Positions 43,517 to 52,525 of a DNA stretch of 64,000 nt are shown in pieces. The first letter of the stretch is position 1; each line of letters opens with the position of its first letter. The stretch lies in NCBI RefSeq assembly GCF_001280515.1, contig NZ_LBIQ01000028.1:1-64000 (forward strand), given 5' to 3'. A program made the position numbers and the translations under genes. The notes under the pieces were generated by a model. It ran no database searches and had not been told where the DNA came from. It was given only the letters and a program-made list of their open reading frames with translations. Source of the DNA: Mangrovimonas sp. ST2L15. GTDB lineage: Bacteria > Bacteroidota > Bacteroidia > Flavobacteriales > Flavobacteriaceae.

Positions 43517-44980
43517 CTATTGATTTACAACTCTCAAACTATCCAAATCCTTGTACTGATACCTTAACCATTCTTCCAAATTCTTACGTTCCTTTTCTTT
43601 CTGGTCTGAATTCAAATTTGAATCATTCCAAGACACTGAAAAAACAGAGATTGTATCAATTTTAGAAAAATTGGTAGTTACCACATTGGAATAGGAAAGT
43701 CTCGAAATGTTCTTAAAAAGAATTTTCAATTCTTCACTCAGCTTATCCATGGGTACTTGGTTCTTTTCAAAACGGGATAATTGCTTCACACGGCTTTCTA
43801 ATATGGAAACCTTTTGGGATTGCGTCAATAATTCCAATGAGTCTCTAGAACGAAGTTCCTGCATGTATTTAATATTGTCGACACCTTCAATACTTGATTG
43901 ATTAATGACCAATTTAGTATTTTTCAAGGGTGCATACTCCTTCATTCTCCCCTCCAAAAGAATAATGGTCTCTTCAGAAATTTTATTTAAACCATAGGTA
44001 TTGACTTCAATGGTAGAATTTTCCCCATCATTATAGTTATAGGCAACATTTCGTTTTAAATAATTAGCATATGGCAATTTTCCCACTTCGTTATCCATGA
44101 AATTTTTAGCCGCTTTATTAAAATTACTTTCTCCTAAAACAGTTACAAATGTCCACAATGCTGGAATCATAGCAATAATTGCCAATAAGGTAGCCAACTG
44201 AGCTATACGTTTTCTTTTTTTGGAATTGGCATACTTGATCATTGGGAACCTCAACACCTTAACCACGATAAAGGTTGCTAACGCAATAAAAATGGCATTA
44301 ATAGTAAACAGATACATCGCCCCAAGGAAATAAGGGACATTACCAGAAGCCAAACCATAACCAGCGGTGCAAAGAGGAGGCATCAAAGCTGTTGCAATAG
44401 CTACCCCAAAGATAACTGAGGCTATTGTTCCCTTTTTTGTTCGGGCAATGATAAGAGCCAAACCACCAAAAAAAGCAATTAATACATCACGAATATCTGG
44501 TTTGGTTCTTCCCAATAATTCAGAATTATCCTCACTTAAAGGAAAGAAATAGAAAAACAGAAAGGCCGTCAATAAACTAAGACCTATCATAATGGCTAAA
44601 TTCACCAAGGAGCGCCTTAAGGTATCAATATCATTAATGGCAATGGACATTCCTATTCCTAAAATAGGACCCATCAGCGGAGATATTAACATGGCTCCAA
44701 TAACTACTGCAGTCGAGTCTGCATTCAGACCAATGGAGGCCACAAAAATAGAACAGACTAGAATCCAAGAAGTAGCTCCTTTAAAGGAAATATCACTTAC
44801 TACTGCCTGTAAGGTAGCATCTCTATCTGTATCTTCTCTAAAGTCTAAAAGCTCCTTTAAAAACTTCTTAATACTCCTAAATAAACCTTGGGCATCCTGT
44901 TTGACCTCTTCTTTGGTTTCTTCAATTTTTTGAGCACCCTTTTCAGCCTCTTCCGAAAAATTAAATTTATTTTCTGTCAT
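43517..44980 (-). CDS. DUF389 family membrane protein
   Basis: A 487-residue membrane protein with six or more helices in the first 260 residues and the DUF389 motif STAVVIGAMLISPLMGPILG followed by TALMPPLCTAG. The last 200 residues are a soluble part with coiled-coil stretches. Function unknown. It is last in a minus-strand unit with the guanylyltransferase (8 nt gap) and the SprT-like gene, and converges with mlaF 4 nt away. Confidence 0.88.
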   Translation of the reverse strand: MTENKFNFSEEAEKGAQKIEETKEEVKQDAQGLFRSIKKFLKELLDFREDTDRDATLQAVVSDISFKGATSWILVCSIFVASIGLNADSTAVVIGAMLISPLMGPILGIGMSIAINDIDTLRRSLVNLAIMIGLSLLTAFLFFYFFPLSEDNSELLGRTKPDIRDVLIAFFGGLALIIARTKKGTIASVIFGVAIATALMPPLCTAGYGLASGNVPYFLGAMYLFTINAIFIALATFIVVKVLRFPMIKYANSKKRKRIAQLATLLAIIAMIPALWTFVTVLGESNFNKAAKNFMDNEVGKLPYANYLKRNVAYNYNDGENSTIEVNTYGLNKISEETIILLEGRMKEYAPLKNTKLVINQSSIEGVDNIKYMQELRSRDSLELLTQSQKVSILESRVKQLSRFEKNQVPMDKLSEELKILFKNISRLSYSNVVTTNFSKIDTISVFSVSWNDSNLNSDQKEKERKNLEEWLRYQYKDLDSLRVVNQ

Positions 44981-44988
44981 AGTTTAGT

Positions 44989-46068
44989 TTAGCCATAGTG
45001 CTCACCAAATTTCTGTTTCACTTGTTGAAGCACCTTTTTGATATCTTGTTCCTTTTCTTTTGGAAAGATAAGCAAAACTTCTTCTTTATCAACAATGATA
45101 TAATCACTTAGACCATCTACTACAACTATTTTATTTTTAGGGGAGCGAATCATATTTCCAGAAGCATCAACACTTAAAGTCTTCGCATTTACAACTGCAT
45201 TTTGGTCTTCATCCTTATCCAATTTATCGTAAAGGCTTCCCCAGGTTCCCAAATCATTCCAATCAAAAGTAGCTGGAATGACATAAACGTTTTGACTCTT
45301 CTCCATAATGGCATAATCAACCGAAATATTTTCTGCCAGAGGATAATTATCAGCTATAAACTTATCCTCTTCTTCCGTATTATAGGCCTCCATCCCCTTA
45401 TTGAAATGATCATACAAATTGGGCTGGTTGTTTTGGAAAGCTGCTAAAACCGATTTAGCGCTCCACATAAAAATACCGGCATTCCATAAAAAATTTCCTT
45501 GAGCTAAAAATTGCTTAGCTGTTTCATAATCAGGTTTCTCCCTAAATTGAGATACGGGCTTGATAGTATCACTACTGGATTTATCAAACTCAATATAACC
45601 GTAACCTGTATTTGGAAACGTAGGTTGAATACCCAAGGTCATCAAAGCATCGTGTTCCTGACAAAATTGAAAAGCCTGATCCACATTTTGAACAAAAGCT
45701 TCTTCATCTTCGATCCAATGGTCACTAGGAGCAACAATCATAACAGCATCGGGATTTTCCTTTTGGATTTTCATGGAGGCATACAGAATACATGGTGCCG
45801 TATTTCTCATGGCTGGCTCCAGAACAACTTGTCTTTGGTTTACTTCAGGTAACTGTTCCAACACCAAATCGTTATATCTCTCATTGGTCAATATGTAAAT
45901 ATTCTGTGCCGGGATTAGTTTAGATAATCTATGAAAAGTTTTTTGAATAAGAGTTTCTCCCGTCCCTAGCATATCATGGAACTGTTTGGGAAATTGAGAG
46001 GTGCTAACTGGCCAAAATCTTGATCCTACACCTCCAGCCATCAATATGGCATAATAATTCTCTTTCAT
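44989..46068 (-). CDS. manC: Mannose-1-phosphate guanylyltransferase
   Basis: A 359-residue nucleotidyltransferase making GDP-mannose from mannose-1-phosphate and GTP for surface polysaccharides. The N-terminal signature is AILMAGGVGSRFWPVSTSQFPKQ, and APSDHWI, FREKPDYETA and NAGIFMW are present. The C-terminal isomerase part found in bifunctional ManC is absent, so it is a single-function enzyme. It lies 9 nt after the SprT-like gene. Confidence 0.92.
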   Translation of the reverse strand: MKENYYAILMAGGVGSRFWPVSTSQFPKQFHDMLGTGETLIQKTFHRLSKLIPAQNIYILTNERYNDLVLEQLPEVNQRQVVLEPAMRNTAPCILYASMKIQKENPDAVMIVAPSDHWIEDEEAFVQNVDQAFQFCQEHDALMTLGIQPTFPNTGYGYIEFDKSSSDTIKPVSQFREKPDYETAKQFLAQGNFLWNAGIFMWSAKSVLAAFQNNQPNLYDHFNKGMEAYNTEEEDKFIADNYPLAENISVDYAIMEKSQNVYVIPATFDWNDLGTWGSLYDKLDKDEDQNAVVNAKTLSVDASGNMIRSPKNKIVVVDGLSDYIIVDKEEVLLIFPKEKEQDIKKVLQQVKQKFGEHYG

Positions 46069-46077
46069 ATCTTTAAA

Positions 46078-46680
46078 CTATTTATTTTTTACTAATTCAA
46101 TTTCTGCATTGGGATTGAACAAATATACTTTTCCTGTAGCTATTTCTATACATTCAATACGCTTTGTGCGTTGACTCCCCTTTTTAAATACCCTTCCATT
46201 ATACAACCTAAAGATACTTCCTGTTGGGACTTCAAAAACAAAGTGCTTCCCATTTGGAGGGTCATACTGTTTTAAAGCCAGAGCCAACTGCGTATCGGTA
46301 TCACTACTAGCTTTCGGATTTCGAAAATGCTTTGCTAACAATGGCAACAGTTCTTCAGGAAAAATGTTTGGATTAATAAACGGTAACATCAACCTCTGAA
46401 AAGTATACTTCCATTCCTTCCCATGTGGCTTAATGTTTCTTCCAAACTGGGAAAAAGCTTCAAAATGGGCAATTTCATGAATTAAGGTGATCAAAAAACG
46501 ATAAGGGTTTAGATTACCATTGATGGTTATTTGATGTTGACCATTGATCAATCTTCTGTAATCTCCATGCCTTGTCTTTCTCTCTCTTTTCACCTTGACC
46601 TCTAAATGGTCATGATCCAATAATTCTTGAACTTGGGCAACAGCCGCATTCGGAATGAATTCATTCAATTTTTGTTGCAT
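46078..46680 (-). CDS. SprT-like zinc metallopeptidase domain protein
   Basis: A 200-residue protein with a SprT-like domain. The zinc motif HEIAH is at about 67-71, preceded by NPYRFLITLI and followed by PHGKEWKYTFQRLM. The C-terminus has about 60 residues without a known domain, and the paired cysteines of canonical SprT are missing. It heads a minus-strand unit with the guanylyltransferase and DUF389 genes, behind a TAAGTTTG box 4 nt from its ATG. Confidence 0.87.
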   Translation of the reverse strand: MQQKLNEFIPNAAVAQVQELLDHDHLEVKVKRERKTRHGDYRRLINGQHQITINGNLNPYRFLITLIHEIAHFEAFSQFGRNIKPHGKEWKYTFQRLMLPFINPNIFPEELLPLLAKHFRNPKASSDTDTQLALALKQYDPPNGKHFVFEVPTGSIFRLYNGRVFKKGSQRTKRIECIEIATGKVYLFNPNAEIELVKNK

Positions 46681-46684
46681 CCTG

Positions 46685-46692
46685 CAAACTTA
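46685..46692 (-). promoter_or_regulatory. Candidate -7 promoter box for the SprT-like gene, 4 nt from the start codon
   Basis: TAAGTTTG on the minus strand with 4 nt to the ATG; a leaderless transcript is implied. Confidence 0.5.
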
Positions 46693-46760
46693 ATCGATTT
46701 TCCATTAATTTGATAGGTCTTCATTAACTATGATGATTGAAGTCTAAGAATTAACCATAA

Positions 46761-46791
46761 TTTCACATAAGAGCAGGTCATTTATGTGAAA
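46761..46791. promoter_or_regulatory. 10-bp inverted repeat between divergent genes (possible operator)
   Basis: TTTCACATAA (46761-46770) and TTATGTGAAA (46782-46791), perfect arms with 11 nt between, in the gap between the SprT-like gene and the membrane-protein gene. It is followed by no T tract, so a regulator site is more likely than a terminator. Confidence 0.45.
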
Positions 46792-46851
46792 CTAAAAACT
46801 TTAAATCTAAACTTCTTTTTTCCCTAATTTTATATCAACAGATATTTCAAA

Positions 46852-47229
46852 ATGAAACAAAGACTACTTAATCTGGCTTTAATACTGACTTCTCTTTTGG
46901 GATACCTTGAATGGGGTCAAGATCAATCGGTTTTTCTTTTTCAAGCTGAATTAGATCTTTTAATCAAATTATTTAATGACCCAGGTTCGATACTTCATCC
47001 TTTGACCCTACTTCCTCTATTGGGGCAACTGATTTTATTTTTCACTCTATTTCAATCTAAACCTAGCAAAATACCAAGCTTTATTGGAATAGGATGTTTG
47101 GGCAGTTTGTTCTTATTTATTCTAATTGCAGGAATTCTGGGACCCAACCTAAAAGTCATACTATGTACGCTTCCTTTTTTATCGACAGCCGTCTATTCTA
47201 TTTGGAATCTTAAAAACAAGAAAACCTAA
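46852..47229 (+). CDS. Small membrane protein of unknown function
   Basis: A 125-residue protein with three or four hydrophobic segments (about 5-20, 48-66, 72-95 and 97-115), a soluble loop with WGQDQSVFLFQAELDL after the first, and a basic tail (NLKNKKT). No family recognised. It is followed 25 nt later by the methyltransferase and 171 nt separate it from the divergent SprT-like gene, with an inverted repeat between. Confidence 0.72.
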   Translation: MKQRLLNLALILTSLLGYLEWGQDQSVFLFQAELDLLIKLFNDPGSILHPLTLLPLLGQLILFFTLFQSKPSKIPSFIGIGCLGSLFLFILIAGILGPNLKVILCTLPFLSTAVYSIWNLKNKKT

Positions 47230-47254
47230 AAAAGTAATCCCTATATTTAACTTC

Positions 47255-47905
47255 ATGGACGCCTATCAAGAAACATTTGAAACTTGGAATCAAATAGCCA
47301 AAATTTATGAGGAAAAATTTATGGATTTATCATTGTATAATGATTCATACGATGCGTTTTCAAACAAATTGCCTCCTTTGGCCAAGGTTCTTGATGTTGG
47401 TTGTGGCCCTGGAAACATTTCCAAATACTTACTAAACAAAAAACCTAATTTAGAAATATTAGGGATTGACATTTCACAAAACATGGTGGATTTGGCAAAT
47501 AAGAACCTGCCAAAAGCTAAATTTCAAGTGATGGACTTCAGAAACCTGAACAAACTTAATATGAAGTTTCAGGGTATCATTTGTGGATTTGGCTTACCCT
47601 ACCTTCCACTGGAAGAAATAGATGATTTCTTCCAACAATGCTATGATCTGTTATCTGAAGAAGGTATCCTTTACATCAGTTTTGTTCCTGGAAATACAAA
47701 GAATTCAGGTTTTATTACTGGTATGAATGGTTTGCGTGTTTATTTTAATTACCACGATTCCAATCGGATTAATGAAATTTTAAAGAAAAATTTATTCCAG
47801 CATATCCAGACCATGGAAGTTCCTTTCAATAAAAAAGATGGCAGCAAGGAAATTCACCAAATTCTAATTGCTACAAAATACATCCATCACCCAAAGAGAT
47901 CATGA
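47255..47905 (+). CDS. Class I SAM-dependent methyltransferase
   Basis: A 216-residue methyltransferase with the SAM-binding motif VLDVGCGPGN at 45-54, GIDISQNMVDLA as the second acidic region and a Rossmann pattern. The substrate cannot be read. Its stop overlaps the start of the acetyltransferase by 4 nt (ATGA). Confidence 0.92.
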   Translation: MDAYQETFETWNQIAKIYEEKFMDLSLYNDSYDAFSNKLPPLAKVLDVGCGPGNISKYLLNKKPNLEILGIDISQNMVDLANKNLPKAKFQVMDFRNLNKLNMKFQGIICGFGLPYLPLEEIDDFFQQCYDLLSEEGILYISFVPGNTKNSGFITGMNGLRVYFNYHDSNRINEILKKNLFQHIQTMEVPFNKKDGSKEIHQILIATKYIHHPKRS

Positions 47906-48432
47906 GCAAAAGTCCATTACCCATTTTAAGGACTAAAAGGTTACTATTGAGAGCGCTCAAGTCTGAAGATTGGGAAATGATTTCATTTCTAAGATCAGAC
48001 CCAAAAATCAATGAATTTGTTGACAGACCAAAAGCAGAAACCAAAGAAGCTGCACTGGCCTTTATAAATAAAATTATTAACCCTGTGGATGGACCTCCAG
48101 CTCAATATTGGGGAATCTGCCTCCAACCTGAGGATAGTATCATCGGCACTGTTTGTTTATGGAATTTTTCAGAGGATAGAACCCAAGCAGAACTTGGTTA
48201 TGATTTAAATTATGAGTTCCAAGGTAAAGGTTATATGAATGAGTGTTTAAATGAGATTCTGCGATATGGATTTCAAGATTTAAATTTAAAGGAAATTTCT
48301 GCCATGACCCATTATAACAATGCCGCTTCTATCAAAGTACTTGAACGTTTGGGCTTTTTGAAGGAAGCAAATTCTTTTGAAGAGGATCCAAATCTTCTTA
48401 TTTTTAGAAAATCCAATCAAAACGCCCAATAG
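47902..48432 (+). CDS. GNAT-family N-acetyltransferase (RimJ/RimL-like)
   Basis: A 176-residue acetyltransferase with LRTKRLLLRALKSEDWE at the N-terminus, GTVCLWNFSEDRTQAELGYDL and the acetyl-CoA-binding region YEFQGKGYMNECL (Q/R-x-x-G-x-G/A type), then ASIKVLERLGF. It resembles RimJ/RimL enzymes that modify ribosomal proteins, but the substrate is unknown. It overlaps the methyltransferase gene by 4 nt. Confidence 0.92.
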   Translation: MSKSPLPILRTKRLLLRALKSEDWEMISFLRSDPKINEFVDRPKAETKEAALAFINKIINPVDGPPAQYWGICLQPEDSIIGTVCLWNFSEDRTQAELGYDLNYEFQGKGYMNECLNEILRYGFQDLNLKEISAMTHYNNAASIKVLERLGFLKEANSFEEDPNLLIFRKSNQNAQ

Positions 48433-48467
48433 TTGGAAACTTGTAAACATGGAAAAGGTTCAAATGA

Positions 48468-49802
48468 AATATTAATTTAAAATCTCAAACTATTTCAAAT
48501 TCAAATAAAACAATCGGTCTCAAAGAAGCCATTTCAATAGGCATTGGAGGTATGGTGGGAGGTGGTATTTTCGCCGTCCTCGGGTTAGCCGTTTCTCTCG
48601 CTAAAGGCGGAACGCCTATAGCATTTCTAATAGCAGGAATAATTGCGCTTTTAACATCTTACAGTTATGTAAAACTGACGAAAAAATTCCCCGATCGCGG
48701 CGGTACGGTTCGGTTTATCAATGAGGGATTTGGAAAAACTATTTTCAGCGGTAGTATTAACAACTTGCTCTGGGTGAGTTACATCATCATGTTGTCATTG
48801 TATGCTTCGGCCTTTGGCTCCTATGCACAAAATTTACTTCCTTTAGTCAACAAGACCATTGATTTTCATATTTATGCCAGTGCTATTATCATTTTAGCAA
48901 CAGCGATCAATTACTACAGCATTAAAGTAGTAAGCAAAATTGAGTCTTACTCAGTCATCATTAAACTAATTATTTTATTGGGTTTTGTAGGAGTTGGAAT
49001 TTACGGTTTGGGAGGAAATCCCCATTTGGAGCAACTTCAGGTAACGAATTGGGAAACGCCTTTACAGTTACTTACTGGAGGGATGGTCATATTTGTGGCC
49101 TATGAAGGTTTTGAACTTATTGCTAATGCTGCTCCCGACATTAAAGACCCCGACAAGAATATTCCGAGGGCCTATTTCTATTCAGTCATTTTCGTAATTC
49201 TACTATATATTATTATTGCTATCGTCACTGTAGGTTCCCTTTCCTTTGAAACAATCAAAAAGGCGGAAGAGTATGTATTAGCTGAGGCAGCCAAACCAGT
49301 TTTAGGTCAAGTTGGATTTACAGTCATCACGATTGCTGCCATGATTTCGACCTTTTCAGCCATAAATGCGTCTTTATATGGCGGTAGTAGGGTAAGTTAT
49401 GAAATAGCTGAAGACGATGAATTACCACATAGCTTAACTGACAGCTTCTGGAACCATCCCATCGGACTTTTAATAACAGCCATTTTAAATTTGATCCTAA
49501 CCAATACACTCAACCTTGAGAGCATTTCAACAGCTGGAAGCATCGGATTTCTACTCATATTTGCCACGGTCAATTTTGTAGGATTTAAATTATCTAATAA
49601 AATCAATGGTTCAAAATTCATTCATATTATTGGTTTCCTATTTTGCCTCATAGCTAGCATCACATTGATAACACAACAGTTCAAGGATAATTTTATAGGT
49701 GTTGTTATTTCAGTTTCTATAATTGCCTCGTGCCTTCTGGGAGAATTCATTTATAAGACCTACTTTGACCACCAAAATTCAAAGAAGGTAAACAACCGTT
49801 AA
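48468..49802 (+). CDS. APC-family amino acid permease with missing start codon
   Basis: A membrane transporter of the APC superfamily with about eleven or twelve hydrophobic segments, GIFAVLGLAVSLAKGG near the start and GTSTFSAINASLYGGSR-like residues (FSAINASLYG) later. The family-typical segment IGLKEAISIGIGG lies before the first ATG (48552), which would cut the first membrane helix in half. In that frame, upstream to the stop at 48465-48467, there is no ATG, GTG or TTG. The coordinates start after that stop. Either a rare codon (ATT at 48471), a frameshift from ATG 48449, or loss of function explains it. Confidence 0.75.
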   Translation, partial: NINLKSQTISNSNKTIGLKEAISIGIGGMVGGGIFAVLGLAVSLAKGGTPIAFLIAGIIALLTSYSYVKLTKKFPDRGGTVRFINEGFGKTIFSGSINNLLWVSYIIMLSLYASAFGSYAQNLLPLVNKTIDFHIYASAIIILATAINYYSIKVVSKIESYSVIIKLIILLGFVGVGIYGLGGNPHLEQLQVTNWETPLQLLTGGMVIFVAYEGFELIANAAPDIKDPDKNIPRAYFYSVIFVILLYIIIAIVTVGSLSFETIKKAEEYVLAEAAKPVLGQVGFTVITIAAMISTFSAINASLYGGSRVSYEIAEDDELPHSLTDSFWNHPIGLLITAILNLILTNTLNLESISTAGSIGFLLIFATVNFVGFKLSNKINGSKFIHIIGFLFCLIASITLITQQFKDNFIGVVISVSIIASCLLGEFIYKTYFDHQNSKKVNNR

Positions 49803-49882
49803 TCTGATGTTAATTTTCCCACAGAGATTAAACCAATTTTCTTTTTAGAGGTCTTAATACCAAACAGAAACATTTAAACACT

Positions 49883-50332
49883 ATGAAAAAATTATTGTTT
49901 ATGGTCATGGCCTTTTTAGCTATACAGACCATGTCCGCCCAAGAGAGACGCATGAATAAAATGGCAGATTATACGCCAGAAGAACAAGCCGAAATCCAGA
50001 CTAAAAAAATGACTTTGGCATTAGACCTTACTGAAGCGCAACAAAAGAAAGTTCAGGCCATCCATCTTGAAAATGCAAAAAATAGGAAGGTAAGGATGGA
50101 AGAATTCCAAAAAATGAGAGGATCTGGTGAAAAACCAACAAAAGAACAGCGTTTGGCTCGAGAGAATGAAAGACTTGACAGACAAATTGAAATAAAAAAA
50201 CAAATGAAGTCCATCTTAAATGAGGATCAATATACCAAATGGGAAACCCAAATGGAACAAAGACGCAACAGAATGGCAGACAGAGGTCAAAAAATGTCAG
50301 GAAACAAAAAAATGCAGAAAAGAAGACCTTAA
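49883..50332 (+). CDS. Periplasmic Spy/CpxP-like protein
   Basis: A 149-residue protein with a signal peptide ending QTMSAQ and a helical, charged mature part carrying LDLTEAQQKKVQ, an LTxxQ motif as in CpxP and Spy, and LNEDQYTKWE near the end. The Arg/Lys-rich tail (MQKRRP) is basic. Such proteins act as periplasmic chaperones or stress sensors; the role here is inferred from the motif only. It ends at a bidirectional terminator shared with hemL. Confidence 0.8.
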   Translation: MKKLLFMVMAFLAIQTMSAQERRMNKMADYTPEEQAEIQTKKMTLALDLTEAQQKKVQAIHLENAKNRKVRMEEFQKMRGSGEKPTKEQRLARENERLDRQIEIKKQMKSILNEDQYTKWETQMEQRRNRMADRGQKMSGNKKMQKRRP

Positions 50333-50340
50333 CCTATTGA

Positions 50341-50367
50341 AAAAAGCCTTGAGATTCAAGGCTTTTT
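50341..50367. terminator. Bidirectional terminator between the Spy-like gene and hemL
   Basis: AAAAAGCCTTGA / TCAAGGCTTTTT with a 3-nt loop. The hemL stop lies in the T tract directly after it. The stem core matches that at 17515-17540. Confidence 0.9.
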
Positions 50368-50368
50368 T

Positions 50369-51658
50369 TTATTTCATTTTTTTGCTCACCACATCACATG
50401 CCGCTATGGTTTTATCCAAATCTTCATATGAAAGCGCATCGGTAATAAACCAAGTTTCAAAAGCACTTGGGGCAATGTATATCCCTTGATCCAACATACC
50501 ATGAAAGAAGGCTTTAAAAGACTCATTGTTACCATGGGCGGCACTATCAAAGTCATACACCTCATTATCGCAGAAATGCACAGAAATCATTGAACCTACC
50601 CTATTGATTTGATGAACAACTTCATTTCTTTCTAATACCTCTCGTAGCCCTTTTTCAAGATAGGAGGTCTTTTCTTCCAACCGTTGAAACACTTCCTTAT
50701 CCTCATTCAAGGCTGTCAACATAGCCAGTCCAGCAGCCATAGCCAATGGATTACCGCTTAAAGTCCCGGCTTGATAAACAGGCCCTAATGGAGCTAAGTG
50801 ATTCATAATCTCATTTCTAGCTGCAAACGCTCCAACGGGTAAACCACCACCTATTACTTTTCCAAAACATACAATGTCTGCGGAAATATCAAACAGCTCT
50901 TGAGCACCTCCTGAAGCCAACCTAAAACCGGTCATCACCTCATCAAATATCAATAAAATATTTTCTTTATCACATAGAGCTCTTAACCCTTTAAGAAATT
51001 CCTCTTTGGGTGGAATACATCCCATGTTACCGGCCACTGGCTCTAAAATAATACATGCGATATCACCAGAGTTAGCAGAAACAATCTCTTCAACATGGGC
51101 GATATCATTATATCGAGCTAATAGCGTATCTTGTGCGGTTCCTTTGGTCACACCGGGACTATTTGGACTCCCAAAAGTAACCGCGCCACTTCCGGCTTGG
51201 ATTAAAAAGGAATCACTGTGTCCATGATAGCAACCAGCAAACTTGATAATTTTATCTTTACCCGTATAACCGCGAGCCAATCTGACGGCACTCATACATG
51301 CTTCTGTGCCAGAGTTGACAAATCTTATTTTGTCAATGTTAGGAACCATGGAAACGGCTAATTCGGCAATTTTAGTTTCAATTTCCGTTGGAGTCCCAAA
51401 AGAAGTCCCTAGTTTGGTTTTTTCAATAACGGCATCCACAACAGGTTGATAGGCATGTCCCAAAATCATCGGTCCCCAAGAATTAATATAATCTATTAAC
51501 TGGTTTCCATCTTCATCATAAAGGTATGCCCCCTTTGCTTTATTTATAAAAAGTGGTGTACCTCCCACCGCTTTAAATGCCCTCACAGGAGAATTCACTC
51601 CTCCAGGAATAACCTTTTCTGCATTAGCAAACAATTCACTGCTGCGTTTATATAACAT
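50369..51658 (-). CDS. hemL: Glutamate-1-semialdehyde 2,1-aminomutase
   Basis: PLP enzyme that makes 5-aminolevulinate for tetrapyrroles from glutamate-1-semialdehyde. The 429 residues show [44 protein letters not shown] and the PLP lysine in [14 protein letters not shown]. It is the last gene of a minus-strand unit with the glucosaminidase (11 nt gap) and the PLP enzyme upstream. Confidence 0.97.
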   Translation of the reverse strand: MLYKRSSELFANAEKVIPGGVNSPVRAFKAVGGTPLFINKAKGAYLYDEDGNQLIDYINSWGPMILGHAYQPVVDAVIEKTKLGTSFGTPTEIETKIAELAVSMVPNIDKIRFVNSGTEACMSAVRLARGYTGKDKIIKFAGCYHGHSDSFLIQAGSGAVTFGSPNSPGVTKGTAQDTLLARYNDIAHVEEIVSANSGDIACIILEPVAGNMGCIPPKEEFLKGLRALCDKENILLIFDEVMTGFRLASGGAQELFDISADIVCFGKVIGGGLPVGAFAARNEIMNHLAPLGPVYQAGTLSGNPLAMAAGLAMLTALNEDKEVFQRLEEKTSYLEKGLREVLERNEVVHQINRVGSMISVHFCDNEVYDFDSAAHGNNESFKAFFHGMLDQGIYIAPSAFETWFITDALSYEDLDKTIAACDVVSKKMK

Positions 51659-51669
51659 ATTGGTATTTT

Positions 51670-52521
51670 TTATTTGACCGAAAGAACTTGGCCAATTTGC
51701 AAATCATTATTTTTTAATCCGTTCATTTTTCTCAACTGCTCCACGGTAAGATTATGTTTCTTGGATATGGAATATAATGTATCTCCCTTTTGGACCGTAT
51801 AGGTGTTTCCAAAATTATCAACGGATGCAGGAGTATTAGTTGACGTAACAGTTCTTATTCTGTTGCGACTAGCAGGATTACCTAGCACTTGATCATCATA
51901 TTGATGGAGCTGGTAACGCTCAATCAAGTCGATTAATTTTTCGGGATAACGTCTGTCAGTTGCATATCCAGCAGCTCTTAATTCTCTAGCCCACCCTCTA
52001 TAATCGTCTGGATCTAATTCAAACAATTTATAATAACGCTTTCGTTCCTTTAAAAACAAAGAATGATCCCTAAATGAATATTTGGCATCATTATATTTTC
52101 TGAAACATTCTTGGGAACGATCGTCATCATGATAAATTTTTGCACCTGTCCAATCATGGCACTTTATTCCGAAGTGATTATTGGCCTCTACAGACAACCT
52201 TCCTTTTCCTGAACCAGATTCCAAAATACCTTGAGCTAATGTAATACTTGCTGGTATCCCATAAAGTTTCATTTCCTCCATAGCCACTGCATGGTATAAA
52301 TTGATATATGCAACGGTTGGCGAACTAGAAGAACTTGAGGTATTAGGAGTCGTAGTTGGCGCCGTATTATTTGTTTTCGGCTGTGTGCTTGAGGTTGCAG
52401 ATCTAGTATTTTGATTTCTCACAACACGCTCCTTCTTTGTTTTTACCGAAGCAGCCTTTTTCTTGGAACCACAGTTAAACACCAAAACACTTAGTAAACA
52501 TAGAAATACTATCCTTCTCAT
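51670..52521 (-). CDS. Lipoprotein glucosaminidase with LysM domain
   Basis: A 283-residue protein with a lipoprotein signal (cysteine 17, VFNC). A Ser/Thr-rich linker (about 35-70) is followed by a glucosaminidase/flagellum-specific muramidase-type domain ([47 protein letters not shown]) with Glu96 as probable catalytic acid, and a C-terminal LysM ([20 protein letters not shown]) at about 238-281. It should cut peptidoglycan from the outer membrane. It is 4 nt after the PLP-enzyme gene. Confidence 0.93.
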   Translation of the reverse strand: MRRIVFLCLLSVLVFNCGSKKKAASVKTKKERVVRNQNTRSATSSTQPKTNNTAPTTTPNTSSSSSSPTVAYINLYHAVAMEEMKLYGIPASITLAQGILESGSGKGRLSVEANNHFGIKCHDWTGAKIYHDDDRSQECFRKYNDAKYSFRDHSLFLKERKRYYKLFELDPDDYRGWARELRAAGYATDRRYPEKLIDLIERYQLHQYDDQVLGNPASRNRIRTVTSTNTPASVDNFGNTYTVQKGDTLYSISKKHNLTVEQLRKMNGLKNNDLQIGQVLSVK

Positions 52522-52525
52522 GTAA

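Noticed and set aside
44592-44933. A 113-codon plus-strand frame inside the DUF389 gene
   Set aside because: Antisense of a membrane-protein gene, with no recognisable protein and no start context.
48449-48475. Mini-ORF MEKVQMKY before the APC transporter
   Set aside because: Too short to be a gene; kept only as part of the frameshift explanation for the missing transporter start.
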